In this document: one piece after another, positions 34,352-43,134 of the stretch | Layout: the number at the start of each line of letters is the position of its first letter | Position numbering within the stretch: the first letter of the stretch is position 1 | NCBI GenBank assembly: GCA_040879025.1 | Contig: JBBDLF010000013.1 | Span: forward strand, 62,001 to 126,000 | DNA length: 64,000 nt | Direction of reading: 5' to 3' | DNA from: JBBDLF01 sp040879025 | GTDB taxonomy: Bacteria; Pseudomonadota; Gammaproteobacteria; Pseudomonadales; Pseudohongiellaceae | The notes under the pieces: model-generated | The model's input: only the letters and a program-made list of their open reading frames with translations | Told to the model about the DNA's origin: nothing | Database searches by the model: none | Program-made: the position numbers and the translations under genes

Positions 34352-36649
34352 ATGTCGGAACCGGCAACACAGGTTGAACAGCAGACGGGACAGGCAGCCG
34401 AAGTCAAGGATCAGTTTGTCGCCAAACTGTCCAAGATCTACCAGCGTCTCAAGTACAGCAAGAAACTGAAGACCGCCATGAAGGAGGTTGAACCTGATCT
34501 GCTGAATCTGCTGGGTGTGCGTCTGTTCACTATTTATCAGTCGGTGGACAACGGTAAGGAAATTCTTGCCAGCATCAAGGGAGGTGACCCCAACGATGAT
34601 GATTCCATCGAAATCCGGGTGCCTTTCAGCCCAACATCACTCGCCGGTTATGTCGCACTGAGTCAGCGTGCACTGGTGATCAGGAACGTACTGGACAGCC
34701 AGGAATTGCTGGATATCCATCCGCGCCTGCAGTTTGACAAACGTTTCAGCGAAGCCAAAGGTTGGAAAGTGAGGTCCATGATCGTGGTTCCGATCAAGGA
34801 TGAAATACTGCTGGGAGTCCTGCAACTGATCACATTCGAAGGTGACAGGGAATTTACCAAGCTCGACCTCAAGCACGCCATGATGGTATCCCAGATGCTT
34901 GCGAAGCAGTTCCGGTCGGCGCTGCAAAGTACGCAGGGACCCTTCGACTATCTGGTGCAGAAAGCCAAAATCACAAGTCAGGAACTCGATGAATTGCACA
35001 GCAAGGCATCTCTCTATGGCGGCAGCGTCACACGCGTGCTGATGGATGATTACAATATTGAGGCGGACCTGATCGGTAAATCGCTGGAATACTATTACCG
35101 CGTGCCGTACATGAAATACGATTCGAATCATGAGTTGCCGATTGATCTGTTGGAAAACATAGGTATCAGTTACCTGCGCAACAACCTGTGGCTGCCGGTC
35201 GCCGGCACCAAGGAAGAAGCGGTCATACTGATTGATGACCCCAGTGACTATCAGCGCATTATGGAGATCCAGGGCGTCGTCAACGCGCGAAATTATGTGT
35301 TTCGTGTAGGCCTGCCGGAACATATTCTGATGTTTTTGCGTCAGGACGACGATATGGATATGGAAGCCGGTTTCGATGACGTATTCTCGGCACTGGATGA
35401 GCAGGCCAATATCGAGGTCGAGGATGACAGCGAGGAAGAGGACGAAAGTCTCGCCGCCACATCGGCGATCATCCAGTTGGTCAACCGCATCATCACCGAG
35501 GCCGACAGGCTCGGCGCCTCTGACATCCATGTCGAACCGGGCAAGGATGGTGCCCCCGGGATCGTCCGGATTCGCGTGGATGGTGTGTGCCGTGAGCTGT
35601 TGAAGGTGCCGCGCGAACACACCTCAGCCCTCGTTGCCCGCATCAAGGTTATTTCAAAGCTGAATATCGCCGAACGCCGTCTGCCCCAGGATGGCAAGTG
35701 CAAATTGAAGGTGCGTGGTAAAAAACTGGAGCTGCGGGTCGCGACCGTACCCACGGTGCAGGGGGAAAGCGCGGTTATGCGTTTGCTGGCAGCCGGAAGC
35801 GCGATGCCTCTGGAGAAGCTTAACCTGGCAAAACGGATCTATGACAAGGTCATTGACTTGTCCGCTCACCCTCATGGTTTGTTGCTGGTGGTTGGTCCGA
35901 CCGGTTCCGGTAAAACCACCACACTGCATGCGATTCTCGGTCATATCAACAAACCCGAACGCAAGATCTGGACAGCAGAAGACCCGGTAGAGATTACCCA
36001 GCCGGGCCTGCAGCAGGTTCAGGTGCTGCCAAAGATCAATTTTACCTTTGAAACGGCGATGCGCGCGTTTCTGCGAGCGGATCCCGACGTCATTCTGATT
36101 GGTGAGATGCGAGACAAGGAGACTGCCAGCATCGGTGTTGAGGCATCGCTGACCGGCCACCTGGTATTGTCAACACTGCACACGAACTCCGCGCCGGAGA
36201 CCATCACACGACTGTTGGACCTTGGCCTTGATCCGGTCAATTTTTCAGATGCCCTGCTTGGGGTGCTGGCGCAACGGCTGATGCGTACCCTGTGTGCAAA
36301 GTGCAAGGAACCGTACAAACCGGAACAGCGGGACCTGGATCATCTGGTGGACAGTTACGGGCGGGAAGAGTTCATGGAACTGGAGTATGACCTGGGCAAG
36401 GTGGAACTGATGCGTGCCGTCGGCTGCGATGACTGCGGGGGAACCGGCTACAAGGGGCGAACCGGCATCCATGAGCTGCTGGTGGGAACGAACAACCTGC
36501 AGAGTCTGATTTACAAGAAAGCCGAACTGGATACCATCAGGGATCAGGCGCGCAAGGATGGCATGCGAACTTTGAAACAGGATGGCATCCACAAGATTTT
36601 CATGGGGCTGTCGGATTACCAGCAACTGCTTCGTGTGGTGTCCGAGTAG
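34352..36649 (+). CDS. GAF-MshEN-GspE/PilB-type secretion ATPase
   Basis: The 765-residue cytoplasmic ATPase has three parts: a GAF-like sensor domain (about 40-195, 'RSMIVVPIKDEILLGVLQLI'), an MshEN domain that in relatives binds c-di-GMP (about 205-340), and the secretion/pilus extension-ATPase core (about 385-765) after an acidic linker (~355-385). The Walker A is 'GPTGSGKTT' at 515-523, followed by 'TAEDPVEITQPGLQQ' and the 'DPDVILIGEMRDKETA' Walker B. A four-Cys zinc site appears as 'CAKC...CDDC' near the end. It is an orphan: no pilin, secretin or other secretion gene is nearby. The GAF sensor at the front suggests ligand-controlled activity. Confidence 0.92.
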   Translation: MSEPATQVEQQTGQAAEVKDQFVAKLSKIYQRLKYSKKLKTAMKEVEPDLLNLLGVRLFTIYQSVDNGKEILASIKGGDPNDDDSIEIRVPFSPTSLAGYVALSQRALVIRNVLDSQELLDIHPRLQFDKRFSEAKGWKVRSMIVVPIKDEILLGVLQLITFEGDREFTKLDLKHAMMVSQMLAKQFRSALQSTQGPFDYLVQKAKITSQELDELHSKASLYGGSVTRVLMDDYNIEADLIGKSLEYYYRVPYMKYDSNHELPIDLLENIGISYLRNNLWLPVAGTKEEAVILIDDPSDYQRIMEIQGVVNARNYVFRVGLPEHILMFLRQDDDMDMEAGFDDVFSALDEQANIEVEDDSEEEDESLAATSAIIQLVNRIITEADRLGASDIHVEPGKDGAPGIVRIRVDGVCRELLKVPREHTSALVARIKVISKLNIAERRLPQDGKCKLKVRGKKLELRVATVPTVQGESAVMRLLAAGSAMPLEKLNLAKRIYDKVIDLSAHPHGLLLVVGPTGSGKTTTLHAILGHINKPERKIWTAEDPVEITQPGLQQVQVLPKINFTFETAMRAFLRADPDVILIGEMRDKETASIGVEASLTGHLVLSTLHTNSAPETITRLLDLGLDPVNFSDALLGVLAQRLMRTLCAKCKEPYKPEQRDLDHLVDSYGREEFMELEYDLGKVELMRAVGCDDCGGTGYKGRTGIHELLVGTNNLQSLIYKKAELDTIRDQARKDGMRTLKQDGIHKIFMGLSDYQQLLRVVSE

Positions 36650-36693
36650 CGCCAAGCGCTGATTCATGGTCCACTTGACATCGACGCGTCATG

Positions 36694-36713
36694 GCAATCT
36701 GCGACAATCTGCG
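36694..36713 (+). repeat. 10-bp tandem duplication
   Basis: GCAATCTGCG and ACAATCTGCG (9 of 10 identical) sit head to tail about 45 bp after the stop of the ATPase gene. Confidence 0.7.
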
Positions 36714-36848
36714 TCACTTCCCGACACTCTCTTTACATTCCTCCGGCGAGTTTTGCTCCCGGGTTGTGAACACCATCACATTACGCTGTTGAACCAGTTC
36801 CCAGTTGGATAACGAGCCCTGTATCCCTCCTTATCGGATCAGCCTATA

Positions 36849-36883
36849 GTGCTTAAAACTGAATGCGTCAGGTTGTTAAGCAC
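36849..36883. repeat. 8-bp perfect inverted repeat
   Basis: GTGCTTAA (36849-36856) and TTAAGCAC (36876-36883) flank 19 bp, 61 bp upstream of the small membrane gene at 36944; a third partial element (GGCTTAAAGC) follows. It could be an operator or a leader hairpin. In the rest of the gap 36650-36943 I see only AGCGC-caa-GCGCT just after the ATPase stop. Confidence 0.5.
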
Positions 36884-36943
36884 ACGGCTTAAAGCGCCAT
36901 TATCAATTAATCTGTTTCCACGTCACAACGCAGGAATTTGGCT

Positions 36944-37267
36944 ATGGAACGAAGTCATAGATTGGTTAGACTGACAGGAATCGGCCTGGTCGTTTTTCTT
37001 ACCGTGGGAATAACGCTTGCGAACGAAACCTTGTCCAGGCTGGGAGTCGACGCCGACAGGCTTGTCGTCATTTCAGTGGCGATGGTGATTACGGTATTTC
37101 TTGCAAGCCGAAACATTGTAGTGATCGTTGCCGTTGTAGCCGGCGTCGTGGCCGTTAATCTCCCCGACAGCCTGCTGACTCATTACAACCTTGACCGCGA
37201 TTTGCTTCTTGCGTCCATCGGCGCGCTGATACTGTTGCCGTCCATCTACAGCCTGGTTTTCAGGTAG
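36944..37267 (+). CDS. Small integral membrane protein of unknown function
   Basis: The product (107 residues from ATG 36944; AGGA at 36932-36935 supports this over the TTG at 36938) has three to four hydrophobic segments ('LTGIGLVVFLTVGITLA', 'LVVISVAMVITVFLA', 'VVIVAVVAGVVAVNL', 'LLLASIGALILLPSIYSLVF'). There are no motifs that allow a function to be named. It converges on the next gene. Confidence 0.7.
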   Translation: MERSHRLVRLTGIGLVVFLTVGITLANETLSRLGVDADRLVVISVAMVITVFLASRNIVVIVAVVAGVVAVNLPDSLLTHYNLDRDLLLASIGALILLPSIYSLVFR

Positions 37268-37305
37268 GCCGGGCGATTCGAACAAAGCCACGCCTGTTCG
37301 GTTCT

Positions 37306-37758
37306 CTAATTGTCGGTGAGCCCTGAACTGACAATATACGATGCCACTTTCCAGCTCCCGCGTTCGTAAATCAGGTCAATGGCGATGTCCGCGGCACTGT
37401 TGGAAAACTGCACATCAATGTCATAACCGGCAAGAATCTCCCTGCCCCGATCTGGCAGAAGGGGAACAGTAGTCCGACCGGTTATCGAATGGATGTAATC
37501 CAGACTGCCGAGCCTGCCGAGAAGATCAAGATAGCGTTGCCACTGTTTCTCTGACGTGCTTTGCAGCAGAGTGCTGTGGCCATTCCGAAACAGGGATTCC
37601 AGGGTGCGCTCCCGGAACAACGACTCCGTTATCTCCAGGGCCATTTGGTGGCTACTGCGGTCCAGGTGGATCTTGCGACCGATGCCCCCAGCCAGTGCGA
37701 GGGAAACCAGCGCCAGTACAAGCAGGCTGATAATCAGCGGAAATGATTTGTTTCGCAT
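37306..37758 (-). CDS. Membrane-anchored protein of unknown function
   Basis: The 150-residue product has one N-terminal membrane anchor ('FPLIISLLVLALVSLALAGGIG', residues ~6-27) and a periplasmic domain with a mixed helix/strand pattern ending 'LIYERGSWKVASYIVSSG', which resembles the small alpha/beta 'DUF4019/DUF4864-like' exported domains. This is a weak resemblance only. It stands beside the DnaA-box region on one side. Confidence 0.65.
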   Translation of the reverse strand: MRNKSFPLIISLLVLALVSLALAGGIGRKIHLDRSSHQMALEITESLFRERTLESLFRNGHSTLLQSTSEKQWQRYLDLLGRLGSLDYIHSITGRTTVPLLPDRGREILAGYDIDVQFSNSAADIAIDLIYERGSWKVASYIVSSGLTDN

Positions 37759-38312
37759 CGGAAGCTGTCGCGGCTGCAGAGGAAAAACGAACGAGAACGA
37801 ATGGTAATTATATCGTCAAAAACCTGAATAAAAACAGTAATAAGAGAGTGTCAAAAATTTCGAGTTTACGTTTTTCCCGTATTTTTATGCACAAAAACGA
37901 CTACCCCGTAACAAAACCCTGAGAAAAAGCAGGTTTTATTTTGATTGTACTTGTCAAAAAATCGTAACAGATTGAAAAACAAGGCTTTAAAAGATTGCTT
38001 AAAAATTGATCAAACTGTCATTGAAGCGCAGTTTTTCAAGCGTACAGCAGGAATAGTTGAGTTTATACACAAAGTTATCCACAGATTCTGTGGAAAATTC
38101 CCCGTGACCGGACAAGCGTTCGATTTTCCCCAAATGTTCAATGGCTTAGTGCCCTTTATTGGAACCTGCATGAGCTATCAGAGCTAAATTGATGCTCTTG
38201 GCGGAGTTCTCCGGGACACAGGCGCCGATGTCCCGAATCCCGCTAATAAATTTGGATTTAAGTCGCGATATGCTATCTTGGTCCAGGTAATGCCTCATAG
38301 ATCAGGAGCCGT
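37759..38312. other. AT-rich intergenic region with clustered DnaA boxes (candidate replication-origin-like element)
   Basis: This 554-bp gap has no supported gene. AT-rich tracts run from about 37800 to 38035. Perfect TTATNCACA boxes are at 37885-37893 (TTATGCACA), 38063-38071 (TTATACACA) and 38075-38083 (TTATCCACA); a relaxed box TTTTCCACA lies on the minus strand at 38089-38097. The last two face each other in the perfect palindrome TCCACAG-att-CTGTGGA (38078-38094). Such a cluster next to an AT-rich stretch is the layout of an oriC or a DnaA-regulated site. No dnaA, dnaN or gidA gene is near, so the role is not proven. Confidence 0.5.
38063..38097 (+). promoter_or_regulatory. DnaA-box cluster
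   Basis: Three DnaA boxes within 35 bp: TTATACACA, TTATCCACA on plus and TTTTCCACA on minus, the last two as an inverted repeat with a 3-bp centre. They match the TTATNCACA/TTWTNCACA consensus. Confidence 0.65.
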
Positions 38313-38948
38313 ATGATCGAGCTAACCGGCGACATTCCTTTTTTGTGGCGACTAAGCGCCGAATCGAACGACGGTTTCTGTGCCGTAGCCATGGTTGTTC
38401 CCTACCAGGTCGATGACAACAAGAAAGATCTCACGATCGAAACCAGTGTGGTGAGCCTGTCTTCCGACAGCACGCGTTCTGAACAGGACGAAATGCTGGA
38501 ATGGAATCAGGAGGACATTAACCTGTTTTTGAGACTCGTGAATCAGACCCAGTACAGCAGGAACCTGCCTGTGAACGACACCGTCCGAATTGACCTCACC
38601 GACCCCTCCATTATAGAGATTATTCATGTAGTGGCCGCAGCCGGCTTTGGTATGGCTTTTGCCTCGTGTGGCGCATTGCGTGCCTCCAACGGTCGCTACC
38701 CCACTCATCTCTGCGAAGTAGGTAGCTTCGCTTCGCTGAACGCGGTCAGCGGTTTTGTCCGTTGTGTTGTCGTGGACGTGGAGGAAGAGGACGTAGTCTG
38801 CGTACTGCTGGACGATATTGATATCCGTTCCGGGAATGAATACGACCGCCTGTCGCGTCATGATCTTTTGATGGTCAAACGGGAAGATGTTCTCCATCCG
38901 GAGTTTGCGGATCATAACCAACGCCCTGATTCAGCCAGACTGCACTGA
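38313..38948 (+). CDS. Hypothetical cytoplasmic protein
   Basis: The 211-residue product has no signal, membrane segment or known motif. It is acidic, with an alpha/beta pattern ('IIEIIHVVAAAGFGMAFASCG', 'GFVRCVVVDVEEEDVVCVLLDDIDI'). AGGAGCC lies six bases before the ATG. The upstream region is the DnaA-box gap. It converges on the CysC-fusion gene. I do not recognise the family. Confidence 0.6.
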   Translation: MIELTGDIPFLWRLSAESNDGFCAVAMVVPYQVDDNKKDLTIETSVVSLSSDSTRSEQDEMLEWNQEDINLFLRLVNQTQYSRNLPVNDTVRIDLTDPSIIEIIHVVAAAGFGMAFASCGALRASNGRYPTHLCEVGSFASLNAVSGFVRCVVVDVEEEDVVCVLLDDIDIRSGNEYDRLSRHDLLMVKREDVLHPEFADHNQRPDSARLH

Positions 38949-38957
38949 TTAACCGGA

Positions 38958-40211
38958 CTAAGCAGATCCCGGTTTGCCTCCCGTTCCAAGCAGGTATTCG
39001 ACAATTTCCCGCGCCGCTTCGCTGGCTGACAAGCTGGGTGTATGAATATGGACTTCGGCATTCTGCGGAGGTTCATAGGGACTGTCGAGGCCTGTAAAGT
39101 TACTGATCCGGCCCTGCCTGGCCTTACGGTACAGACCTTTCGGATCGCGTTGCTCGCAGAGTTCCAGCGGCGTATCGACAAACACTTCAATAAATTCCCC
39201 GTCATCAAACAGTGAGCGCGCCAACCGGCGTTCAGACTGAAACGGAGAAATAAAACTGGTTATTACGATCAGCCCGGCGTCGACCATCAGTTTGGCCGCT
39301 TCCGCGACGCGCCGGATATTTTCCACGCGATCGGCATCGGTAAATCCAAGATCCCTGTTCAGACCATGTCGCACATTGTCCCCATCGAGAAGGTAGGAAT
39401 GTTTACCGGCGTCGATCAACTTTTTCTCCACCAGGTTGGCGATGGTTGATTTACCAGAGGCTGACAAGCCTGTCAGCCAGATTACCCGGGGCAGCTGGCG
39501 TTTCATGGCGGCCCGGGCGGTCTTGTCGACTTCCAGAGCTTGCCAGTGAACATTGGTCGCACGCCGCAGGCTGAAGTGCAGGTACACCTGCCCGAGTAAG
39601 TCGCCGTTCACACGATCGATAATCGTGAAATAACTGGTTGCCGGAACGCGGTCGTAACTGTCGAAGACAATATCACTCGTTGTGGAAAGGTTACAGATTC
39701 CGGTTTCGCCCTGTTTCAGCGTCGACGCCGGCAGAGAGTTTCCCTGTTCAGCCTGTATTCGGCGCTTGAGTCGGGTAATGGTTACCTCGGTAGTGCCGTG
39801 CCCCAGTTTTAACAGATACTCTCTTCCCGGCAATAGTTCCTGCTCGGACAGCCATTCGACGGTAGCTTCAAATTGGTCGCTTACCTGCGGTCGTTCATCC
39901 GGTCCTGAAAGAATGTCTCCTGGCGCTATATTGGCGAACTCTTCCAGGCTGAGGCTGGGCGAAGTACCCGCCGAGGCAGTTTGCTGACCACGACCTTCCA
40001 GTGTGATGCCCGCTATTGTTACCGGTTTGGCTCCGGGCAATGCAATCAGGCGATCACCCGCACGGATATTACCGGCGGCGATCAGGCCGGTAACCAGCAA
40101 CCGTGTGTTGGCTTCGGCCAGTACCCGCTGAACAATGAATCGCAAAGGCGCTCTGGAATCCGCGGCGGGTGTCCCGCGAAGCGGGTCGAACTGCTCTTCA
40201 GAATCCTGCAA
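38958..40211 (-). CDS. CysN domain II/III fused to APS kinase (CysC), lacking the GTPase domain
   Basis: The C-terminal ~190 residues are a full adenylylsulfate kinase making PAPS from APS: P-loop 'GLSASGKST' (248-256), 'LDGDNVRHGLNRDLGF', 'TSFISPFQSERR' and 'DTPLELCEQRDPKGLY'. The N-terminal ~220 residues match EF-Tu-like domains II and III of CysN ('IRAGDRLIALPGAKPV', 'FANIAPGDILSGPDERP') and join the kinase through 'RATNVHWQALEVDK', the linker known from CysNC/NodQ proteins. The G domain of CysN (with its P-loop and DxxG) is missing; the protein is 417 residues against about 630 for a normal CysNC. The start is TTG with GAGGAA upstream. There is no cysD or G-domain fragment next to it. Confidence 0.9.
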   Translation of the reverse strand: MQDSEEQFDPLRGTPAADSRAPLRFIVQRVLAEANTRLLVTGLIAAGNIRAGDRLIALPGAKPVTIAGITLEGRGQQTASAGTSPSLSLEEFANIAPGDILSGPDERPQVSDQFEATVEWLSEQELLPGREYLLKLGHGTTEVTITRLKRRIQAEQGNSLPASTLKQGETGICNLSTTSDIVFDSYDRVPATSYFTIIDRVNGDLLGQVYLHFSLRRATNVHWQALEVDKTARAAMKRQLPRVIWLTGLSASGKSTIANLVEKKLIDAGKHSYLLDGDNVRHGLNRDLGFTDADRVENIRRVAEAAKLMVDAGLIVITSFISPFQSERRLARSLFDDGEFIEVFVDTPLELCEQRDPKGLYRKARQGRISNFTGLDSPYEPPQNAEVHIHTPSLSASEAAREIVEYLLGTGGKPGSA

Positions 40212-40271
40212 TGGTTGTTCCTCGCTCTTTCTTCTTGATGTTGCCTGCCTTCCCTTCGTGTGCGCTGTTTT

Positions 40272-41432
40272 TCAACTGCGCTGGTTGAATCGGCGGCCGG
40301 TCAGCGCCGCGGCGATATTGATTTTCTGAATATCAATAGTACCACCGGCAATGCCCCAGCCCCAGCCATCACGAAATTTTTGTTCGATCGGATAACCCTG
40401 CGAGTAACCATAAGCTCCCATCAATTGCATGGCCTTGCCGGTAACGTCTCTGACCATCTGATTGGCGAAGCACTTCGCCGTGGAACTGTCCAGTACCGAA
40501 GGCAAGCCCTGGTCGGCATTGACCACCGCCCGGTATAACAACAGCCTGGCCGCGTCGAGTTGCATTTTCATTTCCGCCAACTGCAACTGGACGGCCTGAA
40601 AATCCACAATCGGTTTGCCAAATTGCCGACGTTGCTGCGCGTACTCCAGAACATAGTCGAATGCAGACTGAGCAATGGCGAGTGACATGGTGGTGTTACC
40701 GCACCGTTCCAGGTCAAATGCCTGCATCAATTTGCCGAAACCGCCGGCGGGCACAATGAGGTTTTCCCGGGGGACCACCACATTGTCAAATGACATATCG
40801 GCGCTGCTGATGCCACGGAAGCCCATGTGATTTTCACGTTTACCGAAACTGAGCCCGGCCGCTTCCTTTTCCACCAGCACCGCGCCAATACCGCGAGCAC
40901 CCGGTTGATCCGACAAGCGACAGTACACGACATAGGCTTCGGCATGGCCGGCTCCTGAACACCAGCGCTTTGATCCGTTCAGAATCAAACCTTCGTCTCC
41001 CTCCCGGGCTGTGGTGCGCAGATCGGTCAGTGCGGAACCCGCGTCGGGTTCCGACATGGCTACCGCGACAACTATCTCTCCGCTGCATACCCGCGGTAGA
41101 ATATGCCGCCGGAGGGGTTCCGGGGCGAAATGAGAAAGCGCCAGACTTGGTCCAAAGCAAGACTCAAAAACAGGAAATGCTACCGCGGGGGAAATCCGGG
41201 CGATTTCCTCCAGCACCAGCACGGCGTCCAGGTGAGTGAGACCGGCCCCCCCGTAGCGGGTTTCGATATTGATACCGAGAAATCCCATGGTGGCGAAAAG
41301 CTGCCGTGTCTCCACCGATAGCGGAATACCGGTTGTCTCGATTTCCCTGGCAATTTCCGGCAATTCCTTCAGCGCGAATTTGCGCGCCGAAGCCTGCAGT
41401 GCCTGTTGCTGTTCATTTAAGGTAAAATCCAT
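40272..41432 (-). CDS. Acyl-CoA dehydrogenase
   Basis: A flavoprotein of the acyl-CoA dehydrogenase family (386 residues) that introduces a trans-2 double bond into acyl-CoA. Signature segments are 'VAVAMSEPDAGSALTDLRT', 'KRWCSGAGHAEAYVVYC', 'RRQFGKPIVDFQAVQLQLAEM', and 'QLMGAYGYSQGYPIEQKFRD'. I chose ATG 41432 ('MDFTLNEQQQAL'), where the family normally starts, instead of the upstream extension to 41501, which would overlap prfC. Substrate range is unknown. It is divergent from prfC. Confidence 0.92.
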   Translation of the reverse strand: MDFTLNEQQQALQASARKFALKELPEIAREIETTGIPLSVETRQLFATMGFLGINIETRYGGAGLTHLDAVLVLEEIARISPAVAFPVFESCFGPSLALSHFAPEPLRRHILPRVCSGEIVVAVAMSEPDAGSALTDLRTTAREGDEGLILNGSKRWCSGAGHAEAYVVYCRLSDQPGARGIGAVLVEKEAAGLSFGKRENHMGFRGISSADMSFDNVVVPRENLIVPAGGFGKLMQAFDLERCGNTTMSLAIAQSAFDYVLEYAQQRRQFGKPIVDFQAVQLQLAEMKMQLDAARLLLYRAVVNADQGLPSVLDSSTAKCFANQMVRDVTGKAMQLMGAYGYSQGYPIEQKFRDGWGWGIAGGTIDIQKINIAAALTGRRFNQRS

Positions 41433-41485
41433 CGTTTCCAGTTCCCCGGGCAGCGGCGTCAGTTCTAAGGAGTTTTTCGTATAGT

Positions 41486-43072
41486 ATGAATAATGCAGCA
41501 TTACTGGAAGAGATCAGGCAACGCCGCGTGCTGGCCATCATATCGCACCCGGACGCCGGGAAAACCACGATTACGGAAAAACTGCTGCTATTCGGTAAAC
41601 TGATCCAGATTGCGGGAATGGTCAAGGGTAAAAAAACAACCCGGCACGCCACCTCCGACTGGATGACCATGGAGCAGCAACGCGGTATCTCGGTCACCTC
41701 GTCGGTTATGCAGTTTCCGTATCGGGACCGCATGGTCAATCTGCTCGACACTCCGGGTCATGAAGATTTCTCCGAAGACACCTACCGCGTACTCACGGCG
41801 GTCGACTCCGCATTGATGGTGGTGGATGGCGCGAAGGGGGTCGAGGAACGCACCATCAAACTGATGGAGGTGTGCCGGCTGCGGGACACACCAATTTTTA
41901 CCTTCGTCAATAAAATGGACAGGGATATTATTGATCCGGTTCAGTTGCTGGATGAAATCGAGAACGTGCTCAAAATCCGTTGTGCTCCTGTCTACTGGCC
42001 TATGGGCATGGGCAAGTTTTTTCACGGCATTTACAACCTGTACACCGACAGCCTGCACGTCTATCAACCAGGGCAAGGCAGCCGGATCCCGGACGATGTG
42101 CGGATTCAGGGTCTGGACAGCGATGAGGCACGCTCGCTGCTGGGGGACGAGCATGAACAACTGGTGGAGGAAATTGAGCTGGTCAGAGGGGCGAGCAACC
42201 AGTTTGATCTTGATGAATACCTGGCCGGCCGCATGACGCCCGTCTACTTCGGCACCGCGTTGGGAAATTTCGGCGTGCGCGAAATGCTGGATGATTTTGT
42301 GCAACGGGCCCCCGCGCCACGCGACCGGGACGCCGATCTGCGCACTGTCGGTGCGGAGGAGGGGGAATTCAGCGGATTTGTGTTCAAGATCCAGGCCAAT
42401 ATGGACCCCAACCACCGGGACCGTATCGCGTTTCTGCGTATTTGTTCCGGCGATTACCGAAAAGGGATGAAGATGCATCATACCCGTCTGGACAAAGGGG
42501 TGAAGATAACCGATGCGGTCACGTTTCTGGCCGGTGAACGGGAACACGCCGAACGAGCCGTTTCAGGAGATATTATCGGTCTTCACAATCACGGCACTAT
42601 CCAGATCGGAGACACGTTTACCACCGGTGAAGTGTTCAGGTTTACTGGTATTCCTCATTTCGCCCCGGAGCTGTTCCGCCGCATACGACTGAAGGATCCG
42701 CTGAAAACCAAGCAGCTTCAAAAAGGCCTGACCCAGCTTTCCGAAGAAGGCTCTACCCAGGTATTTCTACCACTCAAAAACAACGACCTGATTGTCGGAG
42801 CCGTAGGGGTACTGCAGTTCGAGGTGGTAGCGTTCCGTTTGCAGGATGAATACAAGGTGGATTGCATCTATGAACCGGTGAACGTCCAGCTGGCCCGTTG
42901 GGTCACCAGTGAGAACAAGACAAAGCTGGCCGAGTTTCGAAAAAAGGCGCATGACAACCTCGCCATTGACGCCGGCGATCACCTTACCTATCTCGCGCCA
43001 AGCCGGGTTAACCTTTCACTGATGGAAGAGCGATGGCCTGACATTCAATTCCATAAGACCAGAGAGCACTAG
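41486..43072 (+). CDS. prfC: Peptide chain release factor 3
   Basis: RF3 is a translational GTPase that removes RF1/RF2 from the ribosome after termination. The 528-residue product is full length: G1 'SHPDAGKTTITEKL', G2/G3 'RGISVTSSVMQFPY' and 'LLDTPGHEDFSEDTY', G4 'FVNKMDRD', followed by domains II and III. The C-terminus has 'GAVGVLQFEVVAFRLQDEYKVD'. The start at 41486 has AAGGAG 13 bp upstream, a longer spacing than usual. Confidence 0.97.
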   Translation: MNNAALLEEIRQRRVLAIISHPDAGKTTITEKLLLFGKLIQIAGMVKGKKTTRHATSDWMTMEQQRGISVTSSVMQFPYRDRMVNLLDTPGHEDFSEDTYRVLTAVDSALMVVDGAKGVEERTIKLMEVCRLRDTPIFTFVNKMDRDIIDPVQLLDEIENVLKIRCAPVYWPMGMGKFFHGIYNLYTDSLHVYQPGQGSRIPDDVRIQGLDSDEARSLLGDEHEQLVEEIELVRGASNQFDLDEYLAGRMTPVYFGTALGNFGVREMLDDFVQRAPAPRDRDADLRTVGAEEGEFSGFVFKIQANMDPNHRDRIAFLRICSGDYRKGMKMHHTRLDKGVKITDAVTFLAGEREHAERAVSGDIIGLHNHGTIQIGDTFTTGEVFRFTGIPHFAPELFRRIRLKDPLKTKQLQKGLTQLSEEGSTQVFLPLKNNDLIVGAVGVLQFEVVAFRLQDEYKVDCIYEPVNVQLARWVTSENKTKLAEFRKKAHDNLAIDAGDHLTYLAPSRVNLSLMEERWPDIQFHKTREH

Positions 43073-43134
43073 CAATGATCGGGACATCAGTAATCAACGT
43101 TCCAGAATCACGGGCGATGGAACGGTAACCGACT

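Noticed and set aside
37945..38187. 80-codon plus-strand ORF in the DnaA-box region
   Set aside because: It crosses the DnaA boxes and the palindrome, has no ribosome binding site and no recognisable pattern.
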